Below are positions 5,955 to 13,031 of a stretch of DNA of 15,117 nt, in pieces (position 1 is the first letter of the stretch; every line of letters starts with the position of its first letter). The DNA lies in contig JAJZJD010000013.1 in assembly GCA_021828445.1 (NCBI GenBank), positions 1 through 15,117 of the forward strand, read 5' to 3'. Below the pieces are notes generated by a model that was not told the DNA's origin, did not search any database, and worked only from the letters and a program-made list of their open reading frames with translations. The DNA is from a bacterium (GTDB lineage Bacteria; SZUA-79; Acidulodesulfobacterales; Acidulodesulfobacteraceae). The position numbers and the translations under genes are program-made.

Positions 5955-7658
5955 TTTTTCTTTTTCTAAATAGCACATTATAATGCCGGTTAAGTATAAG
6001 TCGGTTACGTACTCGGAAACCATTCTGTGAGTATTGAAATGAGGCGCAATGGAAGAAACGGCCATTTTCATTATTTTTATATAATCGGAATAATTTTTAT
6101 AATATAAATCAAGTATATTAAATTCCAATTTTCCGTACATATCGTTTAAGTCATGCATATCGTCCGAATAACTTAAGTCTGTCCATGCGGTTCTCGGTCC
6201 TATGCTCCACCCGTTAATTCCTTCCATGCAAGCTTCAAGCCACCATCCGTCCAATACGCTAAAATTGGGAACGCCGTTAAGGGATGCTTTCATTCCGCTG
6301 GTACCGGAAGCCTCAAGGGGTCTGGTCGGGTTATTGAGCCACAAATCGACGCCGGAAAGTATTATATTTGCTTTATGGATATTATAATTTTCCAAGAAAG
6401 CTATTTTAACTTTTTTTGTTTTAGATGAAATATACCGCGATGCGTCATAAATAGATTTTACTATCGATAGTCCATCGGTATCGGCGGGATGAGCTTTTCC
6501 CGCAAAAATAATTTGAATTGCACCTTTTTTTTCGGCAATGTCTATTAATTTATCGGGATTAGAAAGTATGAGATTATTTCTTTTATAATGCGTGATTCTT
6601 TTAGCCATAGCAATAGTAAAATCCGAAGTTACGAATGAAGAGTCTGTTTCGGAGTTAATCATTTCGATAAGAGTTTCTTTGCATAAAATATGGGCTTGAA
6701 CAAAATCGCCGTCGGGTATGCAAGATGCTCCTCTAAGCAGGTCCGGATCTTCTTCCCATCCCGCGGTATATTTAGCATATAACATTTTATGATGCGGAGA
6801 AGCCCATTTTACGTGATGAACGCCGTTGGTAACATATTTGAGTTTATATCCTTCAAATATGTGTTGCGAGACAAACTTGTGTTTTCTGGAAACGGCGACC
6901 ACGTTTTTTGCATTTTTTATTGCAAGCCACGATAGATTTAATTCGTCTTTCTCTTCCAAATCTTCCCGGTATATATCGTTAAAAACTTTTTCTTCGCAGT
7001 ATCCTGAAAGCATATCTTTGACGTCTTTCATTTCAAATTTATCGAATGCGGCGGGAATAGGAGTATGAGTAGTAAAAACTACCCTTGATTTTACCCTGTT
7101 TAAATCGCCTATATCTTTCATGAGACCCGCTATTAAAAAGGCGGAATGGCTTTCGTTTATATGATATATGAATGGTCTGTAATTTAGCTTTTTTAGCATT
7201 TCGTACCCGCCTATGCCTAATATTATCTCCTGTTTAAGGCGGGTTAAGCCTCCTTCTATGTAAAGCCTGTCGCAGATTTTTCTTGTTTCGGGGTCATTTT
7301 CAGGGGTGTCGGGCGTTAAAAAATATACGTCTATTTCATTGTCTCCTTTAATGGACTCTACGACATATTTAAAAGCCGTTATCGTAACGTCTTTGCCGCC
7401 GAGCGGAATTTTTATTTTAATGTTCGTGGGCTGCATATATTTCTCGATATCCCAATCCTGTGGGGAATCAAGCTGTGTCCCGTCGTTGGATAATTTTTGA
7501 TTAGTAAAGCCGTTTTTCCACAATAAAGTTATGCCTACCGCCGGAACTTCAAGGTCGGCAAAGCTCTGAAGCGTATCTCCGGCAAGAATCCCGAGTCCTC
7601 CGCTGTATGTGGGAATCCTGCTGTCCACGGCGCATTCCATAACAAAATAGGCTATCAT
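5940..7658 (-). CDS. glgP: alpha-glucan (glycogen/maltodextrin) phosphorylase, short GT35 form
   Basis: Releases glucose 1-phosphate from the non-reducing ends of alpha-1,4-glucans using phosphate and pyridoxal phosphate. The 572-residue protein starts right at the catalytic core: IAYFVMECAVDSRIPTYSGG at residues 2-21 with the GGLGILAGD loop. Later come NESHSAF (168-174), THTPIPAAFDKF (197-208), VTNGVHHVKW (276-285), AKRITHYKR (352-360) and the PLP site EASGTSGMKAS, where K457 should carry the cofactor. It belongs to the short type, lacking the long N-terminal regulatory part of the animal and E. coli enzymes. AAGGAG (7674-7669 on the minus strand) stands 10 bases from the ATG. Its product could feed rfbA through glucose 1-phosphate, but the two are in separate units and no other glycogen gene is present. 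Confidence 0.94.
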   Translation of the reverse strand: MIAYFVMECAVDSRIPTYSGGLGILAGDTLQSFADLEVPAVGITLLWKNGFTNQKLSNDGTQLDSPQDWDIEKYMQPTNIKIKIPLGGKDVTITAFKYVVESIKGDNEIDVYFLTPDTPENDPETRKICDRLYIEGGLTRLKQEIILGIGGYEMLKKLNYRPFIYHINESHSAFLIAGLMKDIGDLNRVKSRVVFTTHTPIPAAFDKFEMKDVKDMLSGYCEEKVFNDIYREDLEEKDELNLSWLAIKNAKNVVAVSRKHKFVSQHIFEGYKLKYVTNGVHHVKWASPHHKMLYAKYTAGWEEDPDLLRGASCIPDGDFVQAHILCKETLIEMINSETDSSFVTSDFTIAMAKRITHYKRNNLILSNPDKLIDIAEKKGAIQIIFAGKAHPADTDGLSIVKSIYDASRYISSKTKKVKIAFLENYNIHKANIILSGVDLWLNNPTRPLEASGTSGMKASLNGVPNFSVLDGWWLEACMEGINGWSIGPRTAWTDLSYSDDMHDLNDMYGKLEFNILDLYYKNYSDYIKIMKMAVSSIAPHFNTHRMVSEYVTDLYLTGIIMCYLEKEKDGIC

Positions 7659-7774
7659 AAAGTGATTTCTCCTTGCATAAATAGAAAAAGATTTTGATTT
7701 ATATTATTACAATTTTCCGCATAAATCAATAACCCGTCTTTACCCAAATCCCGATTTAGGAAATATTTAATAAA

Positions 7775-7790
7775 TGCGCTCGCAATGACG
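7775..7790 (-). repeat. possible fragment of a widespread intergenic repeat
   Basis: On the minus strand this reads CGTCATTGCGAGCGCA. GTCATTGCGAGCG is the opening of an intergenic repeat type found in many unrelated bacterial genomes. Only the first part is present here, in the 140-base gap between the MFS gene and glgP. A single short match cannot prove membership. Confidence 0.3.
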
Positions 7791-7798
7791 TTAATTCT

Positions 7799-9337
7799 TT
7801 ATTTCTTAATATTTTTTACGGTGAGAGCGGCTATGCCGCCTATGATGCAAAGATAGCCCAATGCGGCAAAAACGTCGCCGTATGCGCCTATCAACGAAAA
7901 TTCGTTGATTACGTAGTCAAAAACTTTAACGGAATTAGACGGATAAAGTATTGCCCTGACGAAAGAGCCGCCGTTTTTTATCAAATCGTCATGCAAAAAA
8001 TTAATAACGCTGTTAAAACTGTAAAAATTATATTTTATATCCCTCGAATATTGGTTTAAATGATAAATCTGCCTTACCGCCAGCTCTTCTCCCGACCATG
8101 CTATCCCGAAAGACGCTCCTATCTGGAATAAAACATTGTATAGCGCAGAGGCATCCGGTATCTGTTCGAACTTGGCGGAATTGATTACCGTCATCATGAC
8201 CGGAGCGTTTATTAGTCCTACCCCTATGCCTCTTAGAAACTGGTTATATACTAAAAACGGGATAGACGTTTGCAAAGAAATGCTTCCAAGCGAAAAATTA
8301 GATATTGCAAATATGAACATACCGGACAGCATAAGATATTTAGGTCCGTATTTATCGGAAATTTTCCCTGCAACCGGCGACGCGACGGCAACCGCGATAG
8401 CAAACGGAGCCATTAAATATCCTGCGTGCATTGCGTTATAATTCAGTATATCCTCTATGAATATCGGCAATAAAAATAAAGTGCTGAAAATTGCCCCCGC
8501 CCTTATCATATTTACTAAATTTCCGGCGACGAAGTTTCTTGTTTTAAAAAGCGAGTAATCCATTAAATGCCTTTTAGAAAATATTTCCACTATCAGGAAA
8601 AGCATAAAAGATGAGGCGCAAATAAGTTCATTCAGGCGGATTACGGCGGAATCCCATTCTAATGTCTGTCCTTCGTTGAGGACATACAGCAATGTTGCCA
8701 GACATATTGCTATAAGAATAAACCCGGCGAAGTCGAACTTTTTTGCAAAAGGTTTTGCAGGTATATCATTTTCGAGCAAGATTAAAGTGCCTAAAAATAG
8801 TATTATGCCTATCGGGACGTTAAAATAAAATATCATTCTCCAATCGACATAATCGACAAAATATCCTCCTATTATAGGGCCGAGAGCCGGAGCTACCATT
8901 ATGCCGATAGTCCAGATGCCCATAGCCGTTCCTCTTTCGCCGGATTTAAAATATTTGGCGATGAGATTAACCGAAATTGGAATTAATCCGGCGCCACCTA
9001 CCGCCTGAATTATTCTGAATATTATCATTATCTTGTAAGACGGGGCAAAACCGCAGAATGACGAACCTATTAGAAAAAATATTATCGATACCGCAAAAGG
9101 AATCTTAAGTCCGTATTTTTTGCTCGCAAAACTTGTAAGAAGAATAATAATGGAGTAGGTTATAGTGTAGGCGATAATTACCCAGTCTATCGTTATAACG
9201 TTGACCCCGAAGTGCGACATCATCTTTGGAAGCGCGACTATGACGATATTTATATCTAATATTGCCATAAAAGAGGCGGTAACGGCTATTGCCAGAACAA
9301 GCCATCTATAAAGCCTGTGCTCCGATATTTTATTCAT
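7799..9337 (-). CDS. MFS drug-efflux transporter, DHA2 (EmrB/QacA) family, 14 TM helices
   Basis: A 512-residue integral inner-membrane protein of the major facilitator superfamily, predicted to export hydrophobic compounds in exchange for protons. LDINIVIVALP at 27-37 is motif D1 of the DHA2 family, with D28 in the membrane. Motif A is degenerate (SFASKKYGLK, residues 69-78). RIIQAVGGAGLIPIS follows at 108-122. The antiporter motif C runs from GIMVAPALGPIIGGYF (145-160) into DWRMIFYFNVPIG. The length and repeated hydrophobic segments fit 14 helices. No EmrA-type adaptor or TolC-like channel is next to it. It begins 11 bases after the stop of the FAH-family gene and lacks a clear ribosome binding site of its own, so the two are likely one operon. 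The substrate is unknown. Confidence 0.92.
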   Translation of the reverse strand: MNKISEHRLYRWLVLAIAVTASFMAILDINIVIVALPKMMSHFGVNVITIDWVIIAYTITYSIIILLTSFASKKYGLKIPFAVSIIFFLIGSSFCGFAPSYKIMIIFRIIQAVGGAGLIPISVNLIAKYFKSGERGTAMGIWTIGIMVAPALGPIIGGYFVDYVDWRMIFYFNVPIGIILFLGTLILLENDIPAKPFAKKFDFAGFILIAICLATLLYVLNEGQTLEWDSAVIRLNELICASSFMLFLIVEIFSKRHLMDYSLFKTRNFVAGNLVNMIRAGAIFSTLFLLPIFIEDILNYNAMHAGYLMAPFAIAVAVASPVAGKISDKYGPKYLMLSGMFIFAISNFSLGSISLQTSIPFLVYNQFLRGIGVGLINAPVMMTVINSAKFEQIPDASALYNVLFQIGASFGIAWSGEELAVRQIYHLNQYSRDIKYNFYSFNSVINFLHDDLIKNGGSFVRAILYPSNSVKVFDYVINEFSLIGAYGDVFAALGYLCIIGGIAALTVKNIKK

Positions 9338-9348
9338 ATATTAGATTA

Positions 9349-10131
9349 TTATTCGACGAAGTTTTTTAACTTTCCGATATTTTCTATTTCTATCTCGAAA
9401 ATATCGCCTTTATTTAAACTGCCGATACCCGAAGGGGTTCCGGTAGAAATTATATCGCCGGGAAAAAGAGTCATAATTCCCGAAATAAATTCTACCAATT
9501 CGTAAGGGTTAAAAATTAAATTTGAAGTATTTGAAGATTGTTTTAATTCTCCGTTAAGCCGGCCTTTAATTTGGAGATTGGACGGATTTTCTATTTCCGT
9601 TTCTATAAAAGGACCTATCGGCGCAAAGGTATCGAATCCTTTGGCTCTGGTATATTGAATATCTTTTGCCTGCAAATCTCTTGCCGTTACGTCGTTTAAA
9701 CAGGTATAGCCGAATATATAATCCGCCGCTTCTTCCTTCTTAACGTTTTTTGCGGTTTTTCCTATGACGGCCGCCAGTTCCGATTCGTAATCGACCCTTT
9801 TTGAAGCGCCAGGTTTGACGATAGTTCCAAGATGGGGAATAATGCTCGAGTTTGGTTTTATAAAAATCAGAGGCTCTTCCGGCAGTTTTTTCTGCATTTC
9901 GGCGGCATGGTCTTTATAATTTAATCCCACGGCGACGATTTTAGTAGGGCGGATAGGAGGCAAAAATTGAAGTTCGTCCAGCTCGTACTGTCTTCCGGTA
10001 TATTTATATTTAATGTCGGTAAAGTCAAAATCTTCAATTATATTGATGAACGTTTTATCTTTATCCGTGGAAAGCGTTCCGTAATATTCCTTCATTTCTC
10101 CGGTTTTGTGCCTGAACCTTCCAAATTTCAT
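9349..10131 (-). CDS. fumarylacetoacetate hydrolase (FAH) family protein
   Basis: A 260-residue metal-dependent enzyme of the FAH superfamily, whose members cleave or rearrange 2-oxo acids such as acylpyruvates, oxaloacetate or 2-hydroxyhepta-2,4-dienedioate. The catalytic domain begins near residue 63 with KIVAVGLNYKDHAAEM. Metal ligands are E116 and E118 (DYESELA) and D147 (CLNDVTARDLQ). K164 in TRAKGFDTFAPIGPFI and TGTPSGIG near the C-terminus are standard active-site parts. The first 60 residues form the small N-terminal domain typical of this branch. AGGGGG (10145-10140, minus strand) gives an 8-base spacing to the ATG. It is the first gene of a unit with the DHA2 exporter. Sequence alone does not decide between acylpyruvase, oxaloacetate decarboxylase and isomerase activity. 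Confidence 0.92.
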   Translation of the reverse strand: MKFGRFRHKTGEMKEYYGTLSTDKDKTFINIIEDFDFTDIKYKYTGRQYELDELQFLPPIRPTKIVAVGLNYKDHAAEMQKKLPEEPLIFIKPNSSIIPHLGTIVKPGASKRVDYESELAAVIGKTAKNVKKEEAADYIFGYTCLNDVTARDLQAKDIQYTRAKGFDTFAPIGPFIETEIENPSNLQIKGRLNGELKQSSNTSNLIFNPYELVEFISGIMTLFPGDIISTGTPSGIGSLNKGDIFEIEIENIGKLKNFVE

Positions 10132-10214
10132 TGATAGCGCCCCCTGCGGAAATATGAAATATATATGCGTTATCGGCGTAAGCCGGTTTTATCTTTACTT
10201 TATTATACACCATA

Positions 10215-10243
10215 ATTATACACTATATTGCCCTTTGTTACAA
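10215..10243 (-). promoter_or_regulatory. promoter of the FAH/MFS operon
   Basis: On the minus strand TTGTAA (10243-10238) and TATAAT (10220-10215) are 17 bases apart. Transcription would start near 10208, leaving a leader of about 75 bases. A second TATAAT at 10207-10202 has only a weak -35. Confidence 0.6.
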
Positions 10244-10264
10244 AAATTTAACGGAAATTTAACG
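10244..10264. repeat. 11-base-period direct repeat, possible regulator site
   Basis: AAATTTAACG occurs at 10244-10253 and again at 10255-10264, one helical turn apart. It abuts the -35 of the minus-strand FAH promoter and lies about 21 bases upstream of the plus-strand TATAAT. Such 11-base direct repeats are typical targets of OmpR/PhoB-type response regulators; the identity of any binder is unknown. Confidence 0.45.
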
Positions 10265-10285
10265 CAATTGTAATATTTAATGCAT

Positions 10286-10380
10286 TATAATAATTTCATA
10301 CTGTAAGCTGAAGTACCTCCGTCTCACGCTTTCCAATACCTTCGGTTGTCTTAAAATATGATGCCGGGGGTATTTTTATT
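10286..10380 (+). ncRNA. putative small RNA or leader RNA upstream of uppP
   Basis: TATAAT at 10286-10291 could start a transcript near 10298 that ends at the intrinsic terminator at 10335-10380, an RNA of about 80 bases with no reading frame. Its first part carries TACCTCCG (10314-10321), which contains the ACCTCC core of the 16S anti-Shine-Dalgarno sequence and could pair with the 3' arm of the terminator (10365-10372) or with GGAGG ribosome binding sites. No good -35 is visible, so the promoter is the weak point, perhaps compensated by an activator at the adjacent direct repeat. Confidence 0.3.
10335..10380 (+). terminator. orphan rho-independent terminator
   Basis: AATACCTTCGGT (10335-10346) pairs with GCCGGGGGTATT (10363-10374) in a 12-base-pair stem with three G-U pairs and a 16-base loop, followed by TTTATT. 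The orientation is plus strand, yet no plus-strand gene lies upstream for 4.3 kb, because the preceding genes all run the other way. Confidence 0.65.
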
Positions 10381-10407
10381 GACATTTTGCTCTAATCGTA
10401 TTAAATT
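10379..10407 (+). promoter_or_regulatory. candidate promoter of uppP
   Basis: A perfect TTGACA at 10379-10384 is followed after 17 bases by TAAATT (10402-10407), a partial -10. The -35 overlaps the end of the upstream terminator's T-tract, so uppP initiation would begin exactly where the upstream transcript ends. Confidence 0.5.
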
Positions 10408-10449
10408 AATTAATCAAATTATGTAAAAAAAATCAGCCGGAGGCGCGAT

Positions 10450-11295
10450 ATGATGCATCTTTCCTTTTTTCATGCCCTTATTCTTGCAGTTATTCAGGGG
10501 GTTACGGAGCTTTTCCCAGTTTCGAGCTTAGCCCACGGCGTTATAATTCCAGCCATTTTGGGGTGGAAAATAAACCGGCAGGCTGAAGGTTTTCTGCCTT
10601 TTTTGGTAGTTCTTCATCTCGGAACGGCTCTTGCGCTCCTTATATATTTTTATAAAGACTGGATTAATTTATTTAAAGGATTTTTTACCGGTTTAAAAAA
10701 TAAAAACCTCAATGCGAACGAAGATTCAAAAACTTTATACCTGCTTGCGCTTGCGACCGTTCCGGCAGGATTAATAGGACTTTTGTTCGTTCATAAACTG
10801 AAAAAACTATTCGGTATTACGTCTATAGCGGGAGTTTTTCTTATGGTAAACGGCGTCATATTATATCTCGGCGAGAAGCGCAGAAGAAAACAGGGCATAG
10901 CAAAGATTTCCGATATGACTATTACCGCCGCCCTTATTATAGGGGCATTTCAGTCGTTTGCGTTGATTCCGGGAATATCCCGCTCCGCGATAACCATGGT
11001 TGCCGCGCTTTATTTAGGCTTTAAGCATGAATATGCCGCAAAATTTTCTTTTCTTCTGGCAACGCCTATTATTCTTGCCGCCGGACTTTTAGAAGTACCG
11101 AAGATGCTCAAACTGCATATGTTTCATTTTACGGCGGTTTCTATAGCAAGCGGCTTGGTCGCCGGTATTGCCGCATATTTGAGCGTTTACGCCCTTATGA
11201 AATATTTTAACAAATACGAAATAAACGCTCTTTACCCCTTTGCTTTTTACTGCATAATTTTCGGCGCTTTCGTTCTTACCTACAGGTTTATTTAA
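10450..11295 (+). CDS. uppP: undecaprenyl-diphosphatase
   Basis: UppP (BacA) is an integral membrane phosphatase that recycles undecaprenyl pyrophosphate to the monophosphate carrier used for peptidoglycan and surface polysaccharides; high dosage gives bacitracin resistance in many bacteria. The 281 residues are normal length. The first catalytic segment QGVTELFPVSSLAHG (residues 16-30) supplies E20 and H29; the second, FQSFALIPGISRSA (167-180), contains PGISRS with R178. The usual glycine after SRS is alanine here, and the usual SSSGH reads SSLAH, both conservative changes. About eight hydrophobic segments are visible. GGAGG at 10439-10443 serves two adjacent ATGs (10450 and 10453), and either may be the true start. 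The neighbouring genes do not suggest an operon. Confidence 0.95.
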   Translation: MMHLSFFHALILAVIQGVTELFPVSSLAHGVIIPAILGWKINRQAEGFLPFLVVLHLGTALALLIYFYKDWINLFKGFFTGLKNKNLNANEDSKTLYLLALATVPAGLIGLLFVHKLKKLFGITSIAGVFLMVNGVILYLGEKRRRKQGIAKISDMTITAALIIGAFQSFALIPGISRSAITMVAALYLGFKHEYAAKFSFLLATPIILAAGLLEVPKMLKLHMFHFTAVSIASGLVAGIAAYLSVYALMKYFNKYEINALYPFAFYCIIFGAFVLTYRFI

Positions 11296-11326
11296 TTAAA
11301 AATTATATTATTTTATATTTCAATTG

Positions 11327-11335
11327 TGATATAAT
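11327..11335 (+). promoter_or_regulatory. extended -10 promoter of the xerC-hslV-hslU-argB cluster
   Basis: TGATATAAT combines an exact TATAAT with the upstream TG dinucleotide of extended -10 promoters; no good -35 is present at the expected position. Transcription would start near 11342, about 33 bases before the xerC ATG. Confidence 0.55.
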
Positions 11336-11374
11336 ATTAATTTTCAATAAAATTTTTACTAAGAATACCGGCTG

Positions 11375-12361
11375 ATGGAAGATTTTTTAAAAGATTTTGC
11401 GAAGCATATTAAACTCGAAAAAAATCATTCTTATAATACGGTTCTGGCATACGTATCCGACGTCAGGGCTTTTATATTATACCTTGAAGAAGAAACATCC
11501 GTAAATTCCATGGAAGACGTTACCGAATTCGAGATAAAAGGATATTTAAGCAAGATTTACGAGAGCGTCAAGAAGACGAGTCTCGCGAGAAAAATAGAAT
11601 CCATAAAATCGTTTTTCAATTTTCTGGAAAAAAAACATATATTAAAACAAAATCCGGCTTTTTTAATAGACCTTCCAAAAGTAGAAAAGAAACTGCCTTT
11701 TTTCTTAACGGCGAAAGAGGCTGATTTTTTGCTGAATAATTATTTAGGCCTTAAGTTAAAAAAGGATAAGTTAGACGGGATTAAAGGTTATCCGCCTGAG
11801 CCCGGCGATTCAATCCCGCTTGCGATACCTGAACCGTTAAGATATTTCGAAGCTCTTAGAAACGACTTGATTTTAGAATTGTTATACGGTAGCGGGTTGA
11901 GGGTGAGCGAGCTGATTTTCGTTAAAAAAACAGATTTGGAATTGGAAAAAGGCGGCGGTTATGTAAGAGTTTTAGGAAAAGGCTCTAAGCAGAGAATCGT
12001 TCCGCTTACGGAAATTACCGCCAAAAAAATAAAGGCGTGGTCGGGCTGCTTATCCACAATAGGTTTAATCCCGAAAGATGGATATATCATTATCAACAAA
12101 AAAGGCCTGCATCTTACCAGAAGGACGGTCCACAGGATAGTTAAGGAATCCATGTTAATAACGGGGCAGTTTAAAAACATTTCGCCGCACAGTTTAAGGC
12201 ATTCTTTCGCAACCAACCTTTTAGACAACGGAGCGGATTTAAGGTCTATTCAGGATATGCTCGGTCATTCCAATCTGGCTACGACGGAAAAATACACCCA
12301 TTTAAGCATTAAAAAACTTATAGACGTTTACAATAAAGCTCATCCGCTTTCAGGGAAATAA
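11375..12361 (+). CDS. xerC: tyrosine recombinase XerC/XerD family
   Basis: Site-specific recombinase that, with a partner, resolves chromosome dimers at dif. The N-terminal SAM-like core-binding domain covers about residues 1-100 (KNHSYNTVLAYVSDVRAF). The catalytic domain has the full set: R176 (GSGLRVSEL), K202 (GKGSKQR), H272 and R275 (HSLRHSFAT), H298 (LGHSN) and the nucleophile Y307 (TTEKYTH). At 328 residues it is some 25-30 longer than typical XerC; the extra material lies between LTAKEADFLL (111-120) and the R176 box and includes a proline-rich PPEPGDSIPLAIPEP. It leads the cluster with hslV and hslU, as codV leads clpQ-clpY in Bacillus, which supports a housekeeping XerC rather than a phage integrase. 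No Shine-Dalgarno is evident before the ATG. XerC versus XerD cannot be decided from one copy. Confidence 0.9.
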   Translation: MEDFLKDFAKHIKLEKNHSYNTVLAYVSDVRAFILYLEEETSVNSMEDVTEFEIKGYLSKIYESVKKTSLARKIESIKSFFNFLEKKHILKQNPAFLIDLPKVEKKLPFFLTAKEADFLLNNYLGLKLKKDKLDGIKGYPPEPGDSIPLAIPEPLRYFEALRNDLILELLYGSGLRVSELIFVKKTDLELEKGGGYVRVLGKGSKQRIVPLTEITAKKIKAWSGCLSTIGLIPKDGYIIINKKGLHLTRRTVHRIVKESMLITGQFKNISPHSLRHSFATNLLDNGADLRSIQDMLGHSNLATTEKYTHLSIKKLIDVYNKAHPLSGK

Positions 12362-12468
12362 ACCGGATGAAAACGGGAATAACGGAAAATAGATTTATAT
12401 AGTATTCGATTAATTAATATTTATTATTTGGATTTTCAGTTTAAATTAAATACGGGAGAAATAGATTA

Positions 12469-13023
12469 ATGGATAACGGCAATAGCGAAGGAATAAAACT
12501 TCTGGGAACGACTATCATAACCGTCAGGCGCAAGGGACGGGTAGTTGTAGCCGGAGACGGTCAGGTTACGCTCGGAAATACTATTATGAAGCATAACGCA
12601 AGAAAAGTAAGACGGCTTTACAACGATAAAGTGATAGCCGGATTTGCCGGAGCAACCGCCGACGCTTTTACTCTTTTCGAGAAAATGGAAGAAAAACTTT
12701 CCAAATACAACGGAAGCGTTAAAAGGGCGAGCGTAGAACTTGCCAAAGACTGGCGGACCGATAAAATATTGAGGCGGCTGGAAGCTATGATGATAGTAGT
12801 CGATAAAACCGATTCTTTCGTAATATCGGGAGCCGGCGACGTTATAGAACCCGATGAAGATGCTTTGTCCATCGGTTCAGGCGCTCCTTATGCGCTGGCA
12901 TGCGCGCTCGGTTTGCTGGAAAAAACGGATTTGAGCGCAAAGGAAATAGCGGAGTATTCGATGAAAACGGCTGCCCGCATCTGCATTTATACTAACGAAA
13001 ATATAATAACAGAGGAGATATAA
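12469..13023 (+). CDS. hslV: ATP-dependent protease proteolytic subunit HslV
   Basis: HslV (ClpQ) is the threonine protease that forms two stacked hexamers and degrades proteins unfolded by HslU in the cytoplasm. The 184 residues contain GTTIITVRRKG, with catalytic Thr predicted at residue 14 after removal of a 13-residue propeptide; E. coli HslV loses only its initiator Met. The remaining core is typical: AGDGQVTLGNT (28-38), RKVRRLYNDKVIAGFAGATADAF, VELAKDWRTDK, ISGAGDVIEP and IGSGAPYA. The ATG is supported by GGGAGA at 12454-12459, and no other canonical start lies between it and Thr14. It is separated from xerC by 107 bases with no clear terminator, and from hslU by 8 bases. Confidence 0.96.
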   Translation: MDNGNSEGIKLLGTTIITVRRKGRVVVAGDGQVTLGNTIMKHNARKVRRLYNDKVIAGFAGATADAFTLFEKMEEKLSKYNGSVKRASVELAKDWRTDKILRRLEAMMIVVDKTDSFVISGAGDVIEPDEDALSIGSGAPYALACALGLLEKTDLSAKEIAEYSMKTAARICIYTNENIITEEI

Positions 13024-13031
13024 TAATAGAT

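Larger units (their letters stand above)
10132..10449. other. 318-base regulatory gap between the FAH-family gene and uppP
   Basis: No protein-coding gene is supported here. The gap holds a minus-strand promoter for the FAH gene (10215-10243), an 11-base-period direct repeat (10244-10264), a plus-strand -10 hexamer (10286-10291), a hairpin-plus-T-tract terminator (10335-10380) and a promoter for uppP that begins at the end of that T-tract (10379). The FAH leader contains a small CGGC-TTAC-GCCG hairpin (10170s-10180s). Confidence 0.7.

Noticed and set aside
7745..7762. Small palindrome AAATC-CC-GATTT downstream of the MFS gene as a terminator
   Set aside because: The stem is five pairs with a two-base loop and no T-tract follows.
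11375..12361. Phage or island integrase next to a tRNA target
   Set aside because: The recombinase is in a conserved housekeeping cluster, the tRNA is nearly 8 kb away, and I see no second copy of the tRNA 3' end in the window.
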